NCBI GenBank assembly: GCA_023266195.1
Contig: JAHFRP010000009.1
Coordinates: forward strand, 62,001 to 126,000
DNA: 64,000 nucleotides
From: Sulfuricella sp.
Lineage (GTDB): Bacteria > Pseudomonadota > Gammaproteobacteria > Burkholderiales > Sulfuricellaceae
Direction of reading: 5' to 3'
The notes below the pieces were generated by a model. That model had not been told where the DNA came from. It made no database searches and worked only from the letters and a program-made list of their open reading frames with translations. Shown piece by piece: positions 1 through 9,283 of the stretch. Position 1 is the first letter of the stretch, and the number at the start of each line of letters is the position of its first letter. The position numbers and the translations under genes are program-made.

Positions 1-411
1 CACCAGCCGCGTCGCCAGGTGTTCGAGCTGGGCCAGTTCCACCTGCAACTTCCCTTCGTGGCTCTGTGCGCGCTGGGCAAAAATGTCGAGAATCAGGCTG
101 GTGCGGTCGAGGACGCGGCAGTCGAGCCGCCGCTCCAGATTGCGCTCCTGCGCGGGAGAGAGTTCATGATCGAAAAAAACCAGGCTGGCCTCGCTGGCGG
201 CCACCGCATCGGCGATTTCGTCGGCCTTGCCCGACCCGACGAACAAGGCGGCATCCGGCCGGGCGCGCCTGCCCCGGACCACGCCCGCCACCTTCACCCC
301 GGCGCTCTCGGCGAGGCGGCGCAGCTCCTCCAGGCTTTCTTCGTAGTCGGCACCGCCGAAATCCAGGCCGACCAGGATGGCGGCATCGCCGCCGCCGGGA
401 CGCTCAAACAC
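1..411 (-). CDS. hflX: GTPase HflX, N-terminal part (cut by the window edge)
   Basis: HflX is a ribosome-associated GTPase that helps split or rescue stalled ribosomes. Only the N-terminal domain is present: about 137 codons read from a GTG at 409-411 (residues MFERPGGGDAAILVGLDF). Recognisable family segments are the LVGLDFGG start, VAGVVRGRRARPDAALFVGSGKADE-like text and the VFFDHELSPAQERNLE stretch typical of the glycine-rich N-terminal domain. The G1-G4 GTPase motifs would lie beyond the window start. The GTG lies 10 bases after the hfq stop, so the gene is co-transcribed with hfq, as in most proteobacteria. The start is my choice: no ATG fits and MFERP is the usual betaproteobacterial beginning. 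Confidence 0.9.
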   Translation of the reverse strand, partial: MFERPGGGDAAILVGLDFGGADYEESLEELRRLAESAGVKVAGVVRGRRARPDAALFVGSGKADEIADAVAASEASLVFFDHELSPAQERNLERRLDCRVLDRTSLILDIFAQRAQSHEGKLQVELAQLEHLATRLV

Positions 412-421
412 GAAAGTTGCT

Positions 422-661
422 CTATGCCTCTGAGGAATGCTCGAACGACATGCTGACCGGACGAACCGGCACCACGGTGGAAATCGCGTGTTTGTAGACC
501 ATCTGGGTAACGGTGTTTTTCAGCAGTACCACATACTGGTCGAACGACTCGATCTGGCCCTGCAGCTTGATTCCGTTCACCAAATAGATGGAGACGGGCA
601 CATGCTCCTTACGCAAGGCATTCAAAAACGGGTCTTGTAATAACTGCCCTTTCGCACTCAT
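422..661 (-). CDS. hfq: RNA chaperone Hfq
   Basis: Hfq is a hexameric Sm-like protein that pairs small regulatory RNAs with mRNAs in the cytoplasm. The 79-residue product carries the Sm1 motif ([21 protein letters not shown], residues about 27-47) and the Sm2 motif YKHAIST at about 56-62. Gln8, Phe42, Lys56 and His57-type residues of the uridine-binding proximal face are in place (QDPFLN at the N-terminus, YKHAI). The length is standard for a betaproteobacterial Hfq. A clear GGAGAT ribosome binding site precedes the ATG. The gene lies upstream of hflX and downstream of der, with one extra gene between der and hfq. Confidence 0.98.
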   Translation of the reverse strand: MSAKGQLLQDPFLNALRKEHVPVSIYLVNGIKLQGQIESFDQYVVLLKNTVTQMVYKHAISTVVPVRPVSMSFEHSSEA

Positions 662-990
662 GGTATCTCCAATATATTGTTATGGTTGATTCGGGAAGGT
701 TACTTTACTTGATTTTTCAAACTGCTGCCAGCGGCATCGCCGCCGGCATCCATATCAATATATGGGATAATCGGCGCATTTCAAGCACTGGTCTGGGTGT
801 CTCGCGAACTGGCGCGCCCTCGCTCGCCCTCATTTCAGCCACAATGTTCAGCAAGACCCGCAGGAGCGGCAACGCCATCCATCCTCCGACTGAGGTCGGA
901 GGCTAATCACGAGTCTGCAATACGGAGGATCGGCGTTTCTCTTTTCTCCGCAGGAAACGTCCCCGCTTCATCCTGAACACCTCAGTTCGA

Positions 991-1120
991 GCCACAGAGA
1001 TCGCAGAGAACACAGAGATGAAGCGGATTTTTGGACATTTCCGCATGCACCTGATGGGTGAGGGCAGTTAGACCGACAACCCCATGTTTTTCCTCTGTGA
1101 ACTCTGTGTTCTCTGTGGCT
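991..1120. repeat. Imperfect inverted repeat of CACAGAG-type arms
   Basis: The left arm at 991-1017 (GCCACAGAGATCGCAGAGAA and following CACAGAG) is matched in reverse by the right arm at 1091-1119, which ends CTCTGTGTTCTCTGTGGC. Each arm is a run of short GAGA/CACAGAG units. Similar arm-and-spacer elements occur in this window at 4010-4090, 22231-22394 and 53205-53330. The element fills much of the 476-base gap between the 389-residue gene and hfq. The rest of the gap (662-990) holds an AT-rich stretch next to hfq that probably carries its promoter; no gene is seen there. Confidence 0.7.
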
Positions 1121-1137
1121 AAATGCTTTTTTTAGGT

Positions 1138-2307
1138 TCATTCCTCAGGCCAGTAATCGGTGGCGATGCCGTCGCCGAGGTCGGCTTCGATCAGGCGGCG
1201 GCGCACCTCGAGCAGACGCTCGATCAGGCGCGGCTCCTGCTTTCCATAGGCATCCGCGTCGGCGACGCGGTTCACCACCACGCCAAGCAATTCGGTGATC
1301 GCGTTGCCGATGGAGTTCTGGCTGATGGTGACGATCAGCTTGCCGTCGTCGTTGCGGTAGATAAGCTGCTTGAACGCCGGCTGCCAACGGATGGCGTTGG
1401 CGTATTTCGCGTCGGTGATGCACAGGTTGCGCACCTTTTTCGCGGTTTTCAGGAAATCGTTGTTGAACAACAGCACGCTCTCGACTTCGGCCGGGTAATA
1501 GGCGTCCGACGGGATCGGCGCGTTGCGGGTGGACACCTGCGAGAAAAAAGCACGGTAGAAGTCGATGAACCCTTTCAGGATTTCGTCATATTCCTTCCAG
1601 AAACGCACGTCTTGCAGCGCCGCCGCGCCGCCCTGGATCTCCCAGCTGGGCAAGCCTTGCGGATAGCCGGTCAGTTCGATGCGCGCGTCCGCCTCGCTGG
1701 CCGGCTTGAGGATTTCCAGGTTTAGCGCCTTGTCGAAAAATTCTCGGTAAACGTCGTGCATATAGGCCTGGAACAGGCTGTGCTGGCCGCCGTCCGTCAA
1801 ATTCGGGTTTTTCAGGTCGGCCAGCTTGGCATTGCGCAGCTCGTCCTTGGGGAAAACGATGAAATGGTTATGCAGCATGCGGATGCTGGGCACGCCGGGC
1901 GAAGTCAGCGGCCAGGTGGCGTCCAGGCTCGCCTCGCCCGCCAGGATCAGCGCCTCGTCCGGATCGGGGTATTGCTCCAGCATGTAATCGATGATGATCT
2001 GGTTCATCCGGTTCCAGACATGCTTCACGTTGTCCGGCACCTGGGAGCGCCGCACCGGGCGCCCGAGCGGGTTGAGAATGCACTGCGAGGTGTTGTAGAT
2101 GATCGAGGTATCGAATTCGTTGCTATGCCCCAATGCCTTGCGGTAGAGCAGCAGATTTTCCGAATTCATCAACAACCCGTTGTTGTTCATCAGGTCGTTG
2201 AGGTTTTCCGTGCTGTTGAAAAACTCGTTTGGCTTCATCCCCTCGGGCACTTCGAGGGGAATGGGACGGAAAGGGGTGACGATTTCGCGAGGGCCGGATT
2301 GCATCAT
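1138..2307 (-). CDS. Protein of unknown function, 389 residues
   Basis: I do not recognise this protein. It is a soluble, mixed-composition chain with no signal peptide or membrane segment. Notable stretches are NNNGLLMNSENLLLYRKALG near residue 45, a His-containing strand (residues MLHNHFIVFPKDE, about 146-158) and a C-terminal region rich in charged residues ending in DYWPEE. The HNHF strand faintly recalls the H-phi-H strand of HIT-like nucleotidyl-transfer enzymes, but I see no full motif. Codon use looks like its neighbours, so it is a real gene. It lies between der and hfq, which are usually adjacent, so it is an insertion in a conserved block. The start follows two consecutive ATG codons with no clear ribosome binding site. 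Confidence 0.75.
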   Translation of the reverse strand: MMQSGPREIVTPFRPIPLEVPEGMKPNEFFNSTENLNDLMNNNGLLMNSENLLLYRKALGHSNEFDTSIIYNTSQCILNPLGRPVRRSQVPDNVKHVWNRMNQIIIDYMLEQYPDPDEALILAGEASLDATWPLTSPGVPSIRMLHNHFIVFPKDELRNAKLADLKNPNLTDGGQHSLFQAYMHDVYREFFDKALNLEILKPASEADARIELTGYPQGLPSWEIQGGAAALQDVRFWKEYDEILKGFIDFYRAFFSQVSTRNAPIPSDAYYPAEVESVLLFNNDFLKTAKKVRNLCITDAKYANAIRWQPAFKQLIYRNDDGKLIVTISQNSIGNAITELLGVVVNRVADADAYGKQEPRLIERLLEVRRRLIEADLGDGIATDYWPEE

Positions 2308-2445
2308 AAGTCAGGATAAAATTTCAAATTGGATGGGTTATGGAATCCGGTTTTTTACCACAACCCAGGCACAACGGAGAGCAAAAAAATCAAATACGGC
2401 GATAAGCCGAATTCATACTGGACAGTCAACATGAAATAAGGGCTT

Positions 2446-2540
2446 TCCCCCCTTTAAAAAAGGAGGGTTGGGGGATTTGGCAACGTCACAACGGCCATCA
2501 CCGTTAAATCCCCCTCAATCCCCCTTTTTCAAAGGGGGAG
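2446..2540. repeat. Palindromic CCCCCTTT...AAAGGGGG repeat
   Basis: The stretch holds a C-run/A-run/G-run hairpin (CTTTCCCCCCTTTAAAAAAG then GAGGG) and a second, reversed one (CCCCCTTTTTCAAAGGGGGA), separated by about 50 bases that include TTGGGGGATTT and its complement AAATCCCCC. The same repeat family appears at 54621-54701, where it is translated as the C-terminus of the CusB-like protein. It occupies the space downstream of the 389-residue gene's promoter side and der's 3-prime end; the remaining bases 2308-2445 show nothing else. Confidence 0.75.
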
Positions 2541-2598
2541 GCGGTCAGTTTGCCGCTTCCCTGAATTCGCCGTAAAGTCTACCAGCCGTGATCCCGCC

Positions 2599-3999
2599 TC
2601 AGCGCTTGCCATACAGCTTGCGCCCCTTCATGCGCTGGCGGTGGGCGCGGTTTTCATCGGCCTCGGTCTTGGGTGCGGCCCGGCCGGCGAAGGGGTTGCT
2701 GCCTTGCTTGAACTGCACTCGCAGCGGCGTGCCCGCCAATTCGAACGCCCGCCGGAATGCGCTTTCCAGATAGCGCTTGTAGCTTGCCGACAGGCTCTCC
2801 AGCGAGGTGCCGTGCACGATCACCAGCGGCGGATTGGAGCCGCCCTGGTGGGCATAGCGCAGCTTGGGGCGGAACGGACCGGACTTGGGCGGCTGGTGCT
2901 GCGCGGTGGCGTCCATCAGGACGCGGGTCAGCTTGGGCGTCGGCATCTTCACCATGGCCGACGCGTAGGCGCTGTCGATGGACTTGAACAGGCCGCCGAC
3001 GCCGTTGCCCTGCAACGCGGAAATATAGTGGAACTTGGCGAATTCGAGGAATTGCAGTTTGCGCGCGATGTCGCTTTTCACCACTTCGCGCCGCTCGGCG
3101 GGAAGATTGTCCCATTTGTTCACCGCCACCACCAGGGCGCGGCCGCTTTCCACCACAAAGCCGGCGATGTGGGCATCCTGCTCGGACACGTCCTGGCGGG
3201 CGTCCAGCACCAGCACCACGACGTTGGCGTCTTCCACCGCTTGCAGCGTTTTCACCACGGAAAACTTCTCGATCGCCTCGAACACTTTGCCGCGCTTGCG
3301 GATGCCGGCGGTATCGATCAGCGTGTAGCGCCGGTCGTCGCGCTCGAGTTCGATATAGATGCTGTCGCGCGTGGTGCCCGGCTGGTCGAATGCAATCACC
3401 CGCTCCTCGCCGAGCAGGCTGTTCACCAAGGTGGATTTCCCCACGTTCGGCCGGCCGACGATGGCGATCTTGGGATGATCGTCCTCGTCCTCGTCGGCTT
3501 CGTCACGCGGAAAGCCTTCCAGCGCCAGTTCCACCAGCCCGTGCACGCCCTCGCCGTGCGCCCCGGAGATCACCAGCGGCTCGCCCAGGCCGAGCTCGTA
3601 AAATTCGGCGGCGACCACGTCGCGGCGCATGCCCTCGGCCTTGTTCACCGCCAGGAACAGCGGCCGGCCCGTTTTGCGCAGCTGGTCGGCAATGATCTTG
3701 TCCTGCGCCGTCAGGCCCTGGCGCGCGTCCACCAGGAACACGATGGCGTCGGCCTCGTCCACCGCCTGCAACGTCTGCCGCGCCATTTCGTGCAGGATGC
3801 CGTCCTTCACCACGGGCTCGAAGCCGCCGGTGTCCACCACCAGATAGGGCCGATCACCCACCCGGCCATGGCCGTAATGGCGGTCGCGCGTCAGCCCCGG
3901 CAAGTCCGCCACCAGGGCGTCGCGGCTCTTGGTGAGGCGGTTGAACAGGGTGGATTTGCCGACGTTGGGACGGCCGACCAGAACTAAGGTTGGTTTCAT
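2599..3999 (-). CDS. der: Ribosome biogenesis GTPase Der (double-GTPase)
   Basis: Der (EngA) is an essential GTPase that acts in maturation of the 50S ribosomal subunit. The 466-residue chain shows two tandem G domains: the first P-loop [10 protein letters not shown] at residues 8-17 and the second at about 182-191. Each is followed by DxxG (DTGGF, DTAGI) and NKxD-type motifs (NKAEG in the first, NKWDN in the second), then the KH-like C-terminal domain ending in a basic tail ([13 protein letters not shown]). The length matches the family. It follows bamB in the same direction, the usual betaproteobacterial order. The ribosome binding site is weak, because the 4010-4090 inverted repeat sits immediately upstream and may have replaced the native leader. 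Confidence 0.97.
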   Translation of the reverse strand: MKPTLVLVGRPNVGKSTLFNRLTKSRDALVADLPGLTRDRHYGHGRVGDRPYLVVDTGGFEPVVKDGILHEMARQTLQAVDEADAIVFLVDARQGLTAQDKIIADQLRKTGRPLFLAVNKAEGMRRDVVAAEFYELGLGEPLVISGAHGEGVHGLVELALEGFPRDEADEDEDDHPKIAIVGRPNVGKSTLVNSLLGEERVIAFDQPGTTRDSIYIELERDDRRYTLIDTAGIRKRGKVFEAIEKFSVVKTLQAVEDANVVVLVLDARQDVSEQDAHIAGFVVESGRALVVAVNKWDNLPAERREVVKSDIARKLQFLEFAKFHYISALQGNGVGGLFKSIDSAYASAMVKMPTPKLTRVLMDATAQHQPPKSGPFRPKLRYAHQGGSNPPLVIVHGTSLESLSASYKRYLESAFRRAFELAGTPLRVQFKQGSNPFAGRAAPKTEADENRAHRQRMKGRKLYGKR

Positions 4000-4009
4000 T
4001 TGCTAATTT

Positions 4010-4090
4010 TTACCGCAAAGGCGCAAAGACGCCAAGATGGCGCAAAGAGATCGTCTCGATCTTCTTTGCGCCTTGGCGCCTTTGCGGTTA
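4010..4090. repeat. Imperfect inverted repeat between bamB and der
   Basis: The left arm TACCGCAAAGGCGCAAAGAC (from 4011) and the right arm ending TTGGCGCCTTTGCGGTTA (to 4090) are reverse complements over most of their length, with GCGCAAAGA units repeated inside each arm. The two arms can fold into one long hairpin. It belongs to the same broad class as the elements at 991-1120, 22231-22394 and 53205-53330. It fills the whole bamB-der gap and may act as a partial terminator or RNA-processing site. Confidence 0.75.
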
Positions 4091-4099
4091 GTGTTTTAT

Positions 4100-5275
4100 C
4101 TATTGCACCGTCAACGCGAACAGCCCGCCGTTGCGGGTCTGCACCAGGAATCCCCGGTTCAGCGCCGTCGGCGCCGCGCCGATCTGGCTGCCGTCGGTCG
4201 CGATGCGCGCGGCGAAACTGCCATCCTCGCGCGACAGCAGGTGAACATAGCCCTGCACGTCGCCCACCGCGAGGTAGCGCCCGAGCGCCAAAGGCGCCGT
4301 GGCCTGGCGGGCGAACAGCTTGTCCTGCTTCCATACCGTGGCGCCAGTACGCTTGTCCAGGGCATGAACGGCACCGCGTACATCGCTGACGTAGACGTTG
4401 CGCTCGTCCATCGCCAGTCCGGCTGCGCTGGATACGTCGCGCGCCCAGATCGGATTGCCGCTGGCAATATCGAAACAGGCGGTACGGCCCTGGTAGGCGG
4501 TGGCGCAGATCGTGCGGTCGTCCAGCGCCGGCACGCTGCTGACGTCGGTCATCCGCTCCAGTTCGGTGGCGCCGCGCGGCAGCGCCACGGTCGCTTCCCA
4601 GCCGACGGCGCCGTTGGCCAGGTTGAGCGCCACCAGCTTGCCGCCGGCAAAGCCGGCAAACACCGCGCCGCGATTGACGACCACGCCGGCATAGCTGCGC
4701 AGGCTCAGGGACGGCAGCGCACGCTGATATACCCAGCGACGTTTGCCGTCCTTGGCGTCGAGAGCGTAAATCCGCCCGTCGCCGGTCCTCACCACGACCA
4801 TGTCGTCGGCGACTTTCGGCTCGCTCAGAATCTCGCTCGAAAGCTGCGCCTGCCAGAGCGGCTTGCCGGCGGTGTCGAACGCCAGCAGCTCGCCCTTGGC
4901 AGTTCCAGCCAGCACCAGATCGGCTCCCCCGCCGACGCCGCCGGAAATCTTGCGGCCGGCATCGACGCGCCATTGCTGCTGGCCGCTGTCGGCACTGAAG
5001 CGGACAATCTGCCCATCCGCCCCGGCCGCGTAAATGGCGTCACGCGCCACAGCGGGGTACAGCACCACGTCTCCCGCGCCGCCGACCCGCCCCTGCCACA
5101 GCACCTTGAGTTCGATCGTAGGAGGGAAACTGACCAGTTCAGCCGGCTTCTCGCCGACATCCCTGCTTCCCCACAAGCCGAAACCGGTGGAAACCTTCTC
5201 GCCCAGACCGCTGCAGCCGGAAAGCTGGAGCGCGACCAATCCCAGCAGCAGACCGGAGCCTATTTTCAGTTTCAT
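4100..5275 (-). CDS. bamB: Outer membrane assembly lipoprotein BamB
   Basis: BamB is a lipoprotein of the BAM complex that inserts beta-barrel proteins into the outer membrane. The 391-residue product has a lipoprotein signal peptide (MKLKIGSGLLLGLVALQ, lipobox LSGC with Cys at about 21). An eight-bladed PQQ-type beta-propeller follows, with repeated blade motifs such as WQAQL, GRIYALDAKDGKRRW, GRTACFDIASGNPIWARD and GAVHALDKRTGATVWKQD. Family length is standard. The start codon overlaps the yfgM stop by four bases (ATGA), indicating translational coupling. The genome also encodes BamD at 39386. Confidence 0.96.
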   Translation of the reverse strand: MKLKIGSGLLLGLVALQLSGCSGLGEKVSTGFGLWGSRDVGEKPAELVSFPPTIELKVLWQGRVGGAGDVVLYPAVARDAIYAAGADGQIVRFSADSGQQQWRVDAGRKISGGVGGGADLVLAGTAKGELLAFDTAGKPLWQAQLSSEILSEPKVADDMVVVRTGDGRIYALDAKDGKRRWVYQRALPSLSLRSYAGVVVNRGAVFAGFAGGKLVALNLANGAVGWEATVALPRGATELERMTDVSSVPALDDRTICATAYQGRTACFDIASGNPIWARDVSSAAGLAMDERNVYVSDVRGAVHALDKRTGATVWKQDKLFARQATAPLALGRYLAVGDVQGYVHLLSREDGSFAARIATDGSQIGAAPTALNRGFLVQTRNGGLFALTVQ

Positions 5276-5910
5276 CCACGCGCCCCCAGCCCATCCAGTT
5301 TCATCTGCACCAACTGGCGATAGGCGCTTTTCTCGTCCATTTTGTCCAGCGCGGCCTGATAGGCGGCGCGCGCGTCGGCCGCCTTGCCCTGGGCCACCAG
5401 CACGTCGCCCTTCAAATCGGAAAACAGGCTGTCGAATGCCGGCTCATGCTTCGATTCGAGCTGTTTCATCGCTTCGGCGTAATTCTTCTCGTCCAGCAGC
5501 ATGCCTGCTGTCCGCAGCCGGGCGATGTCGCGTGCAGCCGCTTCCTTGGCGTGCTCGGCCACCCATTGCAGCTGGGCCTTGGCGCTCTTGGCGTCGCCGG
5601 CTTCCTGGTTGGCGCTTGCCGCAAGCAGCGCGGCGCGCGTGGCATAAGGCGTGGCCGGATATTTTTCCATGAGCTGGCCGGCGGCATCGCGCACGCGCTT
5701 GACGTCCTTGTTCTGCACGCCAGTCTGCACCGTCTCATACACCAGCGCCGCCTGCTGCCGCTGGCTGTTCTGATAGTAGCGCCAGCCCTGCATGCCCCCG
5801 ACGGCCACTACGAACGTGGCTATCCCCAACAACACGGTGTTGCCGTTGCGCTTCCACCAGTCCTTCAATACGTCCAGTTGTTCCTGTTCTTCGAGATCGT
5901 AAGCGCTCAA
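5272..5910 (-). CDS. yfgM: YfgM-family TPR membrane protein (SecYEG ancillary subunit)
   Basis: YfgM-like proteins are anchored in the inner membrane by one N-terminal helix and present a periplasmic TPR domain near the Sec translocon. The 212-residue chain begins MSAYDLEEQEQLDVLKDWWK, then has a membrane helix (VLLGIATFVVAVGGMQGWRY, residues about 26-45) and helical TPR-like repeats. The start is a TTG one base after the stop of the PilZ gene, preceded by an AAGGAA ribosome binding site, so it is probably translationally coupled to it. The stop overlaps the bamB start. The family assignment rests on topology, sequence style and the hisS-yfgM-bamB-der order. Confidence 0.9.
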   Translation of the reverse strand: MSAYDLEEQEQLDVLKDWWKRNGNTVLLGIATFVVAVGGMQGWRYYQNSQRQQAALVYETVQTGVQNKDVKRVRDAAGQLMEKYPATPYATRAALLAASANQEAGDAKSAKAQLQWVAEHAKEAAARDIARLRTAGMLLDEKNYAEAMKQLESKHEPAFDSLFSDLKGDVLVAQGKAADARAAYQAALDKMDEKSAYRQLVQMKLDGLGARG

Positions 5911-5911
5911 T

Positions 5912-6814
5912 TCAAATTCCTTCCACCATTTTTGTATAAACGAAGTTTTGTAAAATCATTTTATCGTTGGCTGCCATCTCCAGGAACTCCATGCCGTGGT
6001 GAAACATGGGTTCCGGCCGTGCTTCCGACATTTCCGTCCGGATGTTTCGAATCGCGGCATTGACCGTCAGGTAGGCGTCCAGCTCCCCGACCGTCAGACG
6101 CAACGCGATGACCAAGGTATCGCCGGCATCCCCCAAGGGAGTGCGCGCGTCCAGCATCGCACCGGTAAAGCTCAGATCGGTCAGCAGGCCAGGAAGCTTG
6201 TCGGCCATTTCCGGATGGGCTGCGTTGTTCGCGGAAACGATGAGATTGACCTTGATCCGGTTGTGGCGGCGTATCGCGGTGCTTTGCACGAAAGACGGAT
6301 AAGTCAGGTGGAGATAGGGAAACGGCACATTGCAAACGCGCAGGATGTTGACGTTGAACGCAAACGTGTCGCGCCCGGAAAAACCGCGCATCACGAATGC
6401 CTGCCCTTCCCGCATCAGCAGCACCGAACCGTCCACCACGGGCGTGTTCACCATGACGCTGCGCTTTTCGACAAAGCCGATGAGCTTGACATAATAGCGC
6501 TCGGGGTTCTGCTCGGTCAGCGACTGCATTTGCAGGCTCTCGCCGATATTCAGCTTGAGCGCAGCAAGGGATACCTGCTTTTCCGCCGGGATTCTGTCTG
6601 CGTCCGACGCCAGCCCTTCTCCGCGATGATGGTGCTTTGCCGGCCGCCATTTCAAATTGCGGAACAACCCGGTCGCAATCAGCGTTTCCACCTGGTTCTG
6701 GGTTTCGATGACGAACCCTTCGCACAACAGCAATTTCTTGTTCTTATCGTAGACCGGCCAGGGCAGCGGTTTGCCGACCTCGAGTTCACCTTTTCTAAGA
6801 GGCGTCAGTTCCAT
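5912..6814 (-). CDS. PilZ-domain protein, YcgR-like
   Basis: The 300-residue chain ends with a PilZ domain, the common cyclic-di-GMP receptor. The RxxxR motif is seen at RRHNR (about residue 183) and the DxSxxG motif at DLSFTGAML (about 214). The N-terminal half (KPLPWPVYDKNKKLLLCEGF; YVKLIGFVEKRSVMV) resembles the YcgR-type N-terminal domain. Such proteins modulate flagellar or pilus motility or exopolysaccharide in response to c-di-GMP; the target here is unknown. The gene sits between hisS and yfgM, which are usually adjacent, and is packed within the operon (19 bases after hisS, one base before yfgM). Confidence 0.85.
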   Translation of the reverse strand: MELTPLRKGELEVGKPLPWPVYDKNKKLLLCEGFVIETQNQVETLIATGLFRNLKWRPAKHHHRGEGLASDADRIPAEKQVSLAALKLNIGESLQMQSLTEQNPERYYVKLIGFVEKRSVMVNTPVVDGSVLLMREGQAFVMRGFSGRDTFAFNVNILRVCNVPFPYLHLTYPSFVQSTAIRRHNRIKVNLIVSANNAAHPEMADKLPGLLTDLSFTGAMLDARTPLGDAGDTLVIALRLTVGELDAYLTVNAAIRNIRTEMSEARPEPMFHHGMEFLEMAANDKMILQNFVYTKMVEGI

Positions 6815-6833
6815 GACCTGTCCGAATTATTTG

Positions 6834-8102
6834 TTATTCGATTTTGCGCCGGACCAAGCTTACTACACTTTCCAGCGCGACGCGCACCTGATCTTCCAGT
6901 TCGCGCAGCGACTTGAGGCTGACCTCGCCCGCCGCCGCCTCGTCGTCGCCGACGATCACCGCATAGCGCGCGCCGCTGGCGTCGGCCTTCTTCATCTGCG
7001 ACTTGAAGCTGCCGCCGCCGCAGTGCAGGATCACATGCAAACCCTGGTCGCGCAGCCGCTCCGCCGCCGCCCTGGCGAACTTGTCCGCCGCCTCGCCCTG
7101 ATGGACCACATAAACGTCGGCCGCGATCCTGGGCGCCAGGAAGGCGTATTCTTCCAGCAGCGCCAGCAACCGCTCCACGCCCATGGCGAAGCCGCACGCC
7201 GGCGCGGGCTTGCCGCCGATCTGCTCGATCAGGCCGTCGTAGCGCCCGCCGGCGCACACCGTGCCCTGCGCGCCCAGCTTGGTCGTCACCCATTCGAACA
7301 CGGTGAAATTGTAATAATCCAGGCCGCGAACCAGCCGCGGGTTGATTCGGTATTCGATTCCCGCGTCGCGCAGCATCGCCTGCAAATCCTCGAAATGCTT
7401 GAGCGAAACCTCATCGAGATCGTCGAGCAGCTTGGGTGCGGTTTCGATCAAGGCCTGCATCGCCGGATTCTTGCTGTCGAGCACCCGGAGCGGATTGGTC
7501 AGCAGCCGCCGGCGCGAATCCTCGTCGAGCTGGTCATGGTGTTGCTCTAGGTAATGCACCAGCCGGGCGCGGTGGCGCGCGCGGTCTTCACTGGTGCCGA
7601 GCGTATTGATCTGCAACTCGATATCCGGCAGCCCAAGCAGACGCCACAACCGCGCCGTCATGGCAATGTGCTCGGCGTCCATATCCGGCCCGGCAAACCC
7701 GAGCGACTCCACGCCGACCTGATGGAACTGGCGGTAGCGGCCCTTCTGCGGGCGCTCGTGGCGGAACATCGGCCCATTGTAGTAGAGGCGCTGCGGCGCG
7801 TTGTAAAGCAGGTTGTGCTGCAGCACGGCGCGCACGCAGGACGCGGTGCCCTCCGGGCGCAGCGTCAGGCTTTCGCCGTTGAGCGCGTCGGTAAAGGTGT
7901 ACATCTCCTTCTCGACGATGTCCGTCACTTCGCCGATGGCGCGCTTGAACAGCGCGGTCTGCTCGACGATCGGCATGCGGATGGGGCGGTAGCCGTAGCC
8001 GCGCAGCCAGTCGTCCACCGTGCTCTCGAAAAAGGTCCACAGATCGGCCTGCTCCGGCAGGATGTCGTTCATCCCGCGGATGGCTTGGATGCTTGTACTC
8101 AT
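6834..8102 (-). CDS. hisS: Histidine--tRNA ligase
   Basis: HisRS charges tRNA-His with histidine. The 422-residue chain shows class II features: the N-terminal [12 protein letters not shown] motif, motif 2 around [20 protein letters not shown] (residues about 113-132), the histidine-A motif [15 protein letters not shown], the GGRYDGL loop, and motif 3 ([15 protein letters not shown]). A C-terminal anticodon-binding domain follows. The length is normal. The gene follows ispG on the minus strand with a 95-base gap that contains a small palindrome, and it precedes the PilZ gene. Confidence 0.98.
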   Translation of the reverse strand: MSTSIQAIRGMNDILPEQADLWTFFESTVDDWLRGYGYRPIRMPIVEQTALFKRAIGEVTDIVEKEMYTFTDALNGESLTLRPEGTASCVRAVLQHNLLYNAPQRLYYNGPMFRHERPQKGRYRQFHQVGVESLGFAGPDMDAEHIAMTARLWRLLGLPDIELQINTLGTSEDRARHRARLVHYLEQHHDQLDEDSRRRLLTNPLRVLDSKNPAMQALIETAPKLLDDLDEVSLKHFEDLQAMLRDAGIEYRINPRLVRGLDYYNFTVFEWVTTKLGAQGTVCAGGRYDGLIEQIGGKPAPACGFAMGVERLLALLEEYAFLAPRIAADVYVVHQGEAADKFARAAAERLRDQGLHVILHCGGGSFKSQMKKADASGARYAVIVGDDEAAAGEVSLKSLRELEDQVRVALESVVSLVRRKIE

Positions 8103-8166
8103 AAAAAACGAACTGCCTCTGTCTTATGCTTGTTGTTGAGCATGCCGCTTGGGTAGCTGGCAGCTT

Positions 8167-8181
8167 GTAGCGTAACGCTAC
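8167..8181. repeat. Short perfect palindrome in the ispG-hisS gap
   Basis: GTAGCGTAACGCTAC reads the same on both strands apart from the central base. It sits inside a longer run of GTAGC-type words (GGGTAGCTGGCAGCTTGTAG) that resembles the inverted repeat between sucC and sucD at 45852-45951. It could be a fragment of that repeat family or a weak internal terminator in the operon. Confidence 0.5.
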
Positions 8182-8197
8182 GGGTCGCCGGTACCCG

Positions 8198-9277
8198 CTA
8201 TTCCTTCATGGCCGCGATGCGGGCGCGCACCTGGCGCTCCAGCACGTCCACCATCTCGGCTTCCGACACCTTGTAGGCGGGCTTGCCCTCGATATAGAGC
8301 AGGTTGGGCGAACCGCCGGCGATGCCGACATCCGCCTCGCGCGCTTCGCCCGGACCGTTCACCACGCAGCCCATCACCGCCACGTCGATGCTTTCCAGCA
8401 CGTCTTCCAGGCGCTGTTCCAGGGCATTGACGGTCTTGATCACGTCGAACTCCTGGCGCGAGCAGGACGGGCAGGCGATGATGTTCACGCCCTTGCTGCG
8501 GATATGCAGGCTCTTCAGGATGTCGAAGCCCACCTTCACTTCTTCCACCGGGTCGGCCGCCAGCGAAACCCGTATCGTGTCGCCGATCCCGGCCGCCAGC
8601 AGCATGCCGAGGCCGATCGCCGACTTGACGCTGCCGGCGCGCAGGCCGCCGGCCTCGGTGATGCCCAGGTGCAGCGGCTGTTCGATCTGTCCGGCGAGCA
8701 GCTTGTACGCCTCGACCGTGGTGAATACGTCGGACGCCTTGAGGCTCACCTTGAAATCGGGGAAATTCAGGCGGTCGAGGATCTCGATGTGGCGCAGGGC
8801 CGATTCCACCAGCGCTTCCGGGGTGGGTTCGCCGTATTTCTTTTGCAGGTCTTTTTCCAGCGAACCGGCGTTGACGCCGATGCGGATCGGGATGCCGTGA
8901 TCCCGCGCCGACTGCACCACCGCCTGCACCCGATCCTCGCGCCCGATGTTGCCGGGGTTGATCCTGAGGCAATCGGCACCGAGTTCGGCGACGCGCAGGG
9001 CGATCTTGTAGTCGAAATGGATATCGGTGATCAGCGGTACCGGCGAGCGTTTCCTGATTTCGCCGAAGGCTTCGGCCGCCTCCATGCTGGGCACGGAAAC
9101 CCGCACGATATCGACGCCGGCCCGGGCCGCGCGGCCGATCTGGGCGAGCGTCGCTTCGACGTCGCAGGTCTCGGTGTTGGTCATGGTCTGTACGCTGACC
9201 GGCGCATCGCCGCCGACGGCGACCGAACCGACCTTGATCAGCCGGCTTTTGCGCCGGGGAATTTCGGGCTTGAACAT
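8198..9277 (-). CDS. ispG: 4-hydroxy-3-methylbut-2-en-1-yl diphosphate synthase
   Basis: IspG (GcpE) is the [4Fe-4S] enzyme of the non-mevalonate isoprenoid pathway that converts methylerythritol cyclodiphosphate to HMBPP. The 359-residue chain starts with the TIM-barrel part ([46 protein letters not shown]). It has the three cluster cysteines in [11 protein letters not shown] and [11 protein letters not shown] in the C-terminal ferredoxin-like domain. It is slightly shorter than the 372-residue E. coli enzyme. The start codon is six bases after the rodZ stop, so the two are co-transcribed. Confidence 0.97.
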   Translation of the reverse strand: MFKPEIPRRKSRLIKVGSVAVGGDAPVSVQTMTNTETCDVEATLAQIGRAARAGVDIVRVSVPSMEAAEAFGEIRKRSPVPLITDIHFDYKIALRVAELGADCLRINPGNIGREDRVQAVVQSARDHGIPIRIGVNAGSLEKDLQKKYGEPTPEALVESALRHIEILDRLNFPDFKVSLKASDVFTTVEAYKLLAGQIEQPLHLGITEAGGLRAGSVKSAIGLGMLLAAGIGDTIRVSLAADPVEEVKVGFDILKSLHIRSKGVNIIACPSCSRQEFDVIKTVNALEQRLEDVLESIDVAVMGCVVNGPGEAREADVGIAGGSPNLLYIEGKPAYKVSEAEMVDVLERQVRARIAAMKE

Positions 9278-9283
9278 GTTGGT

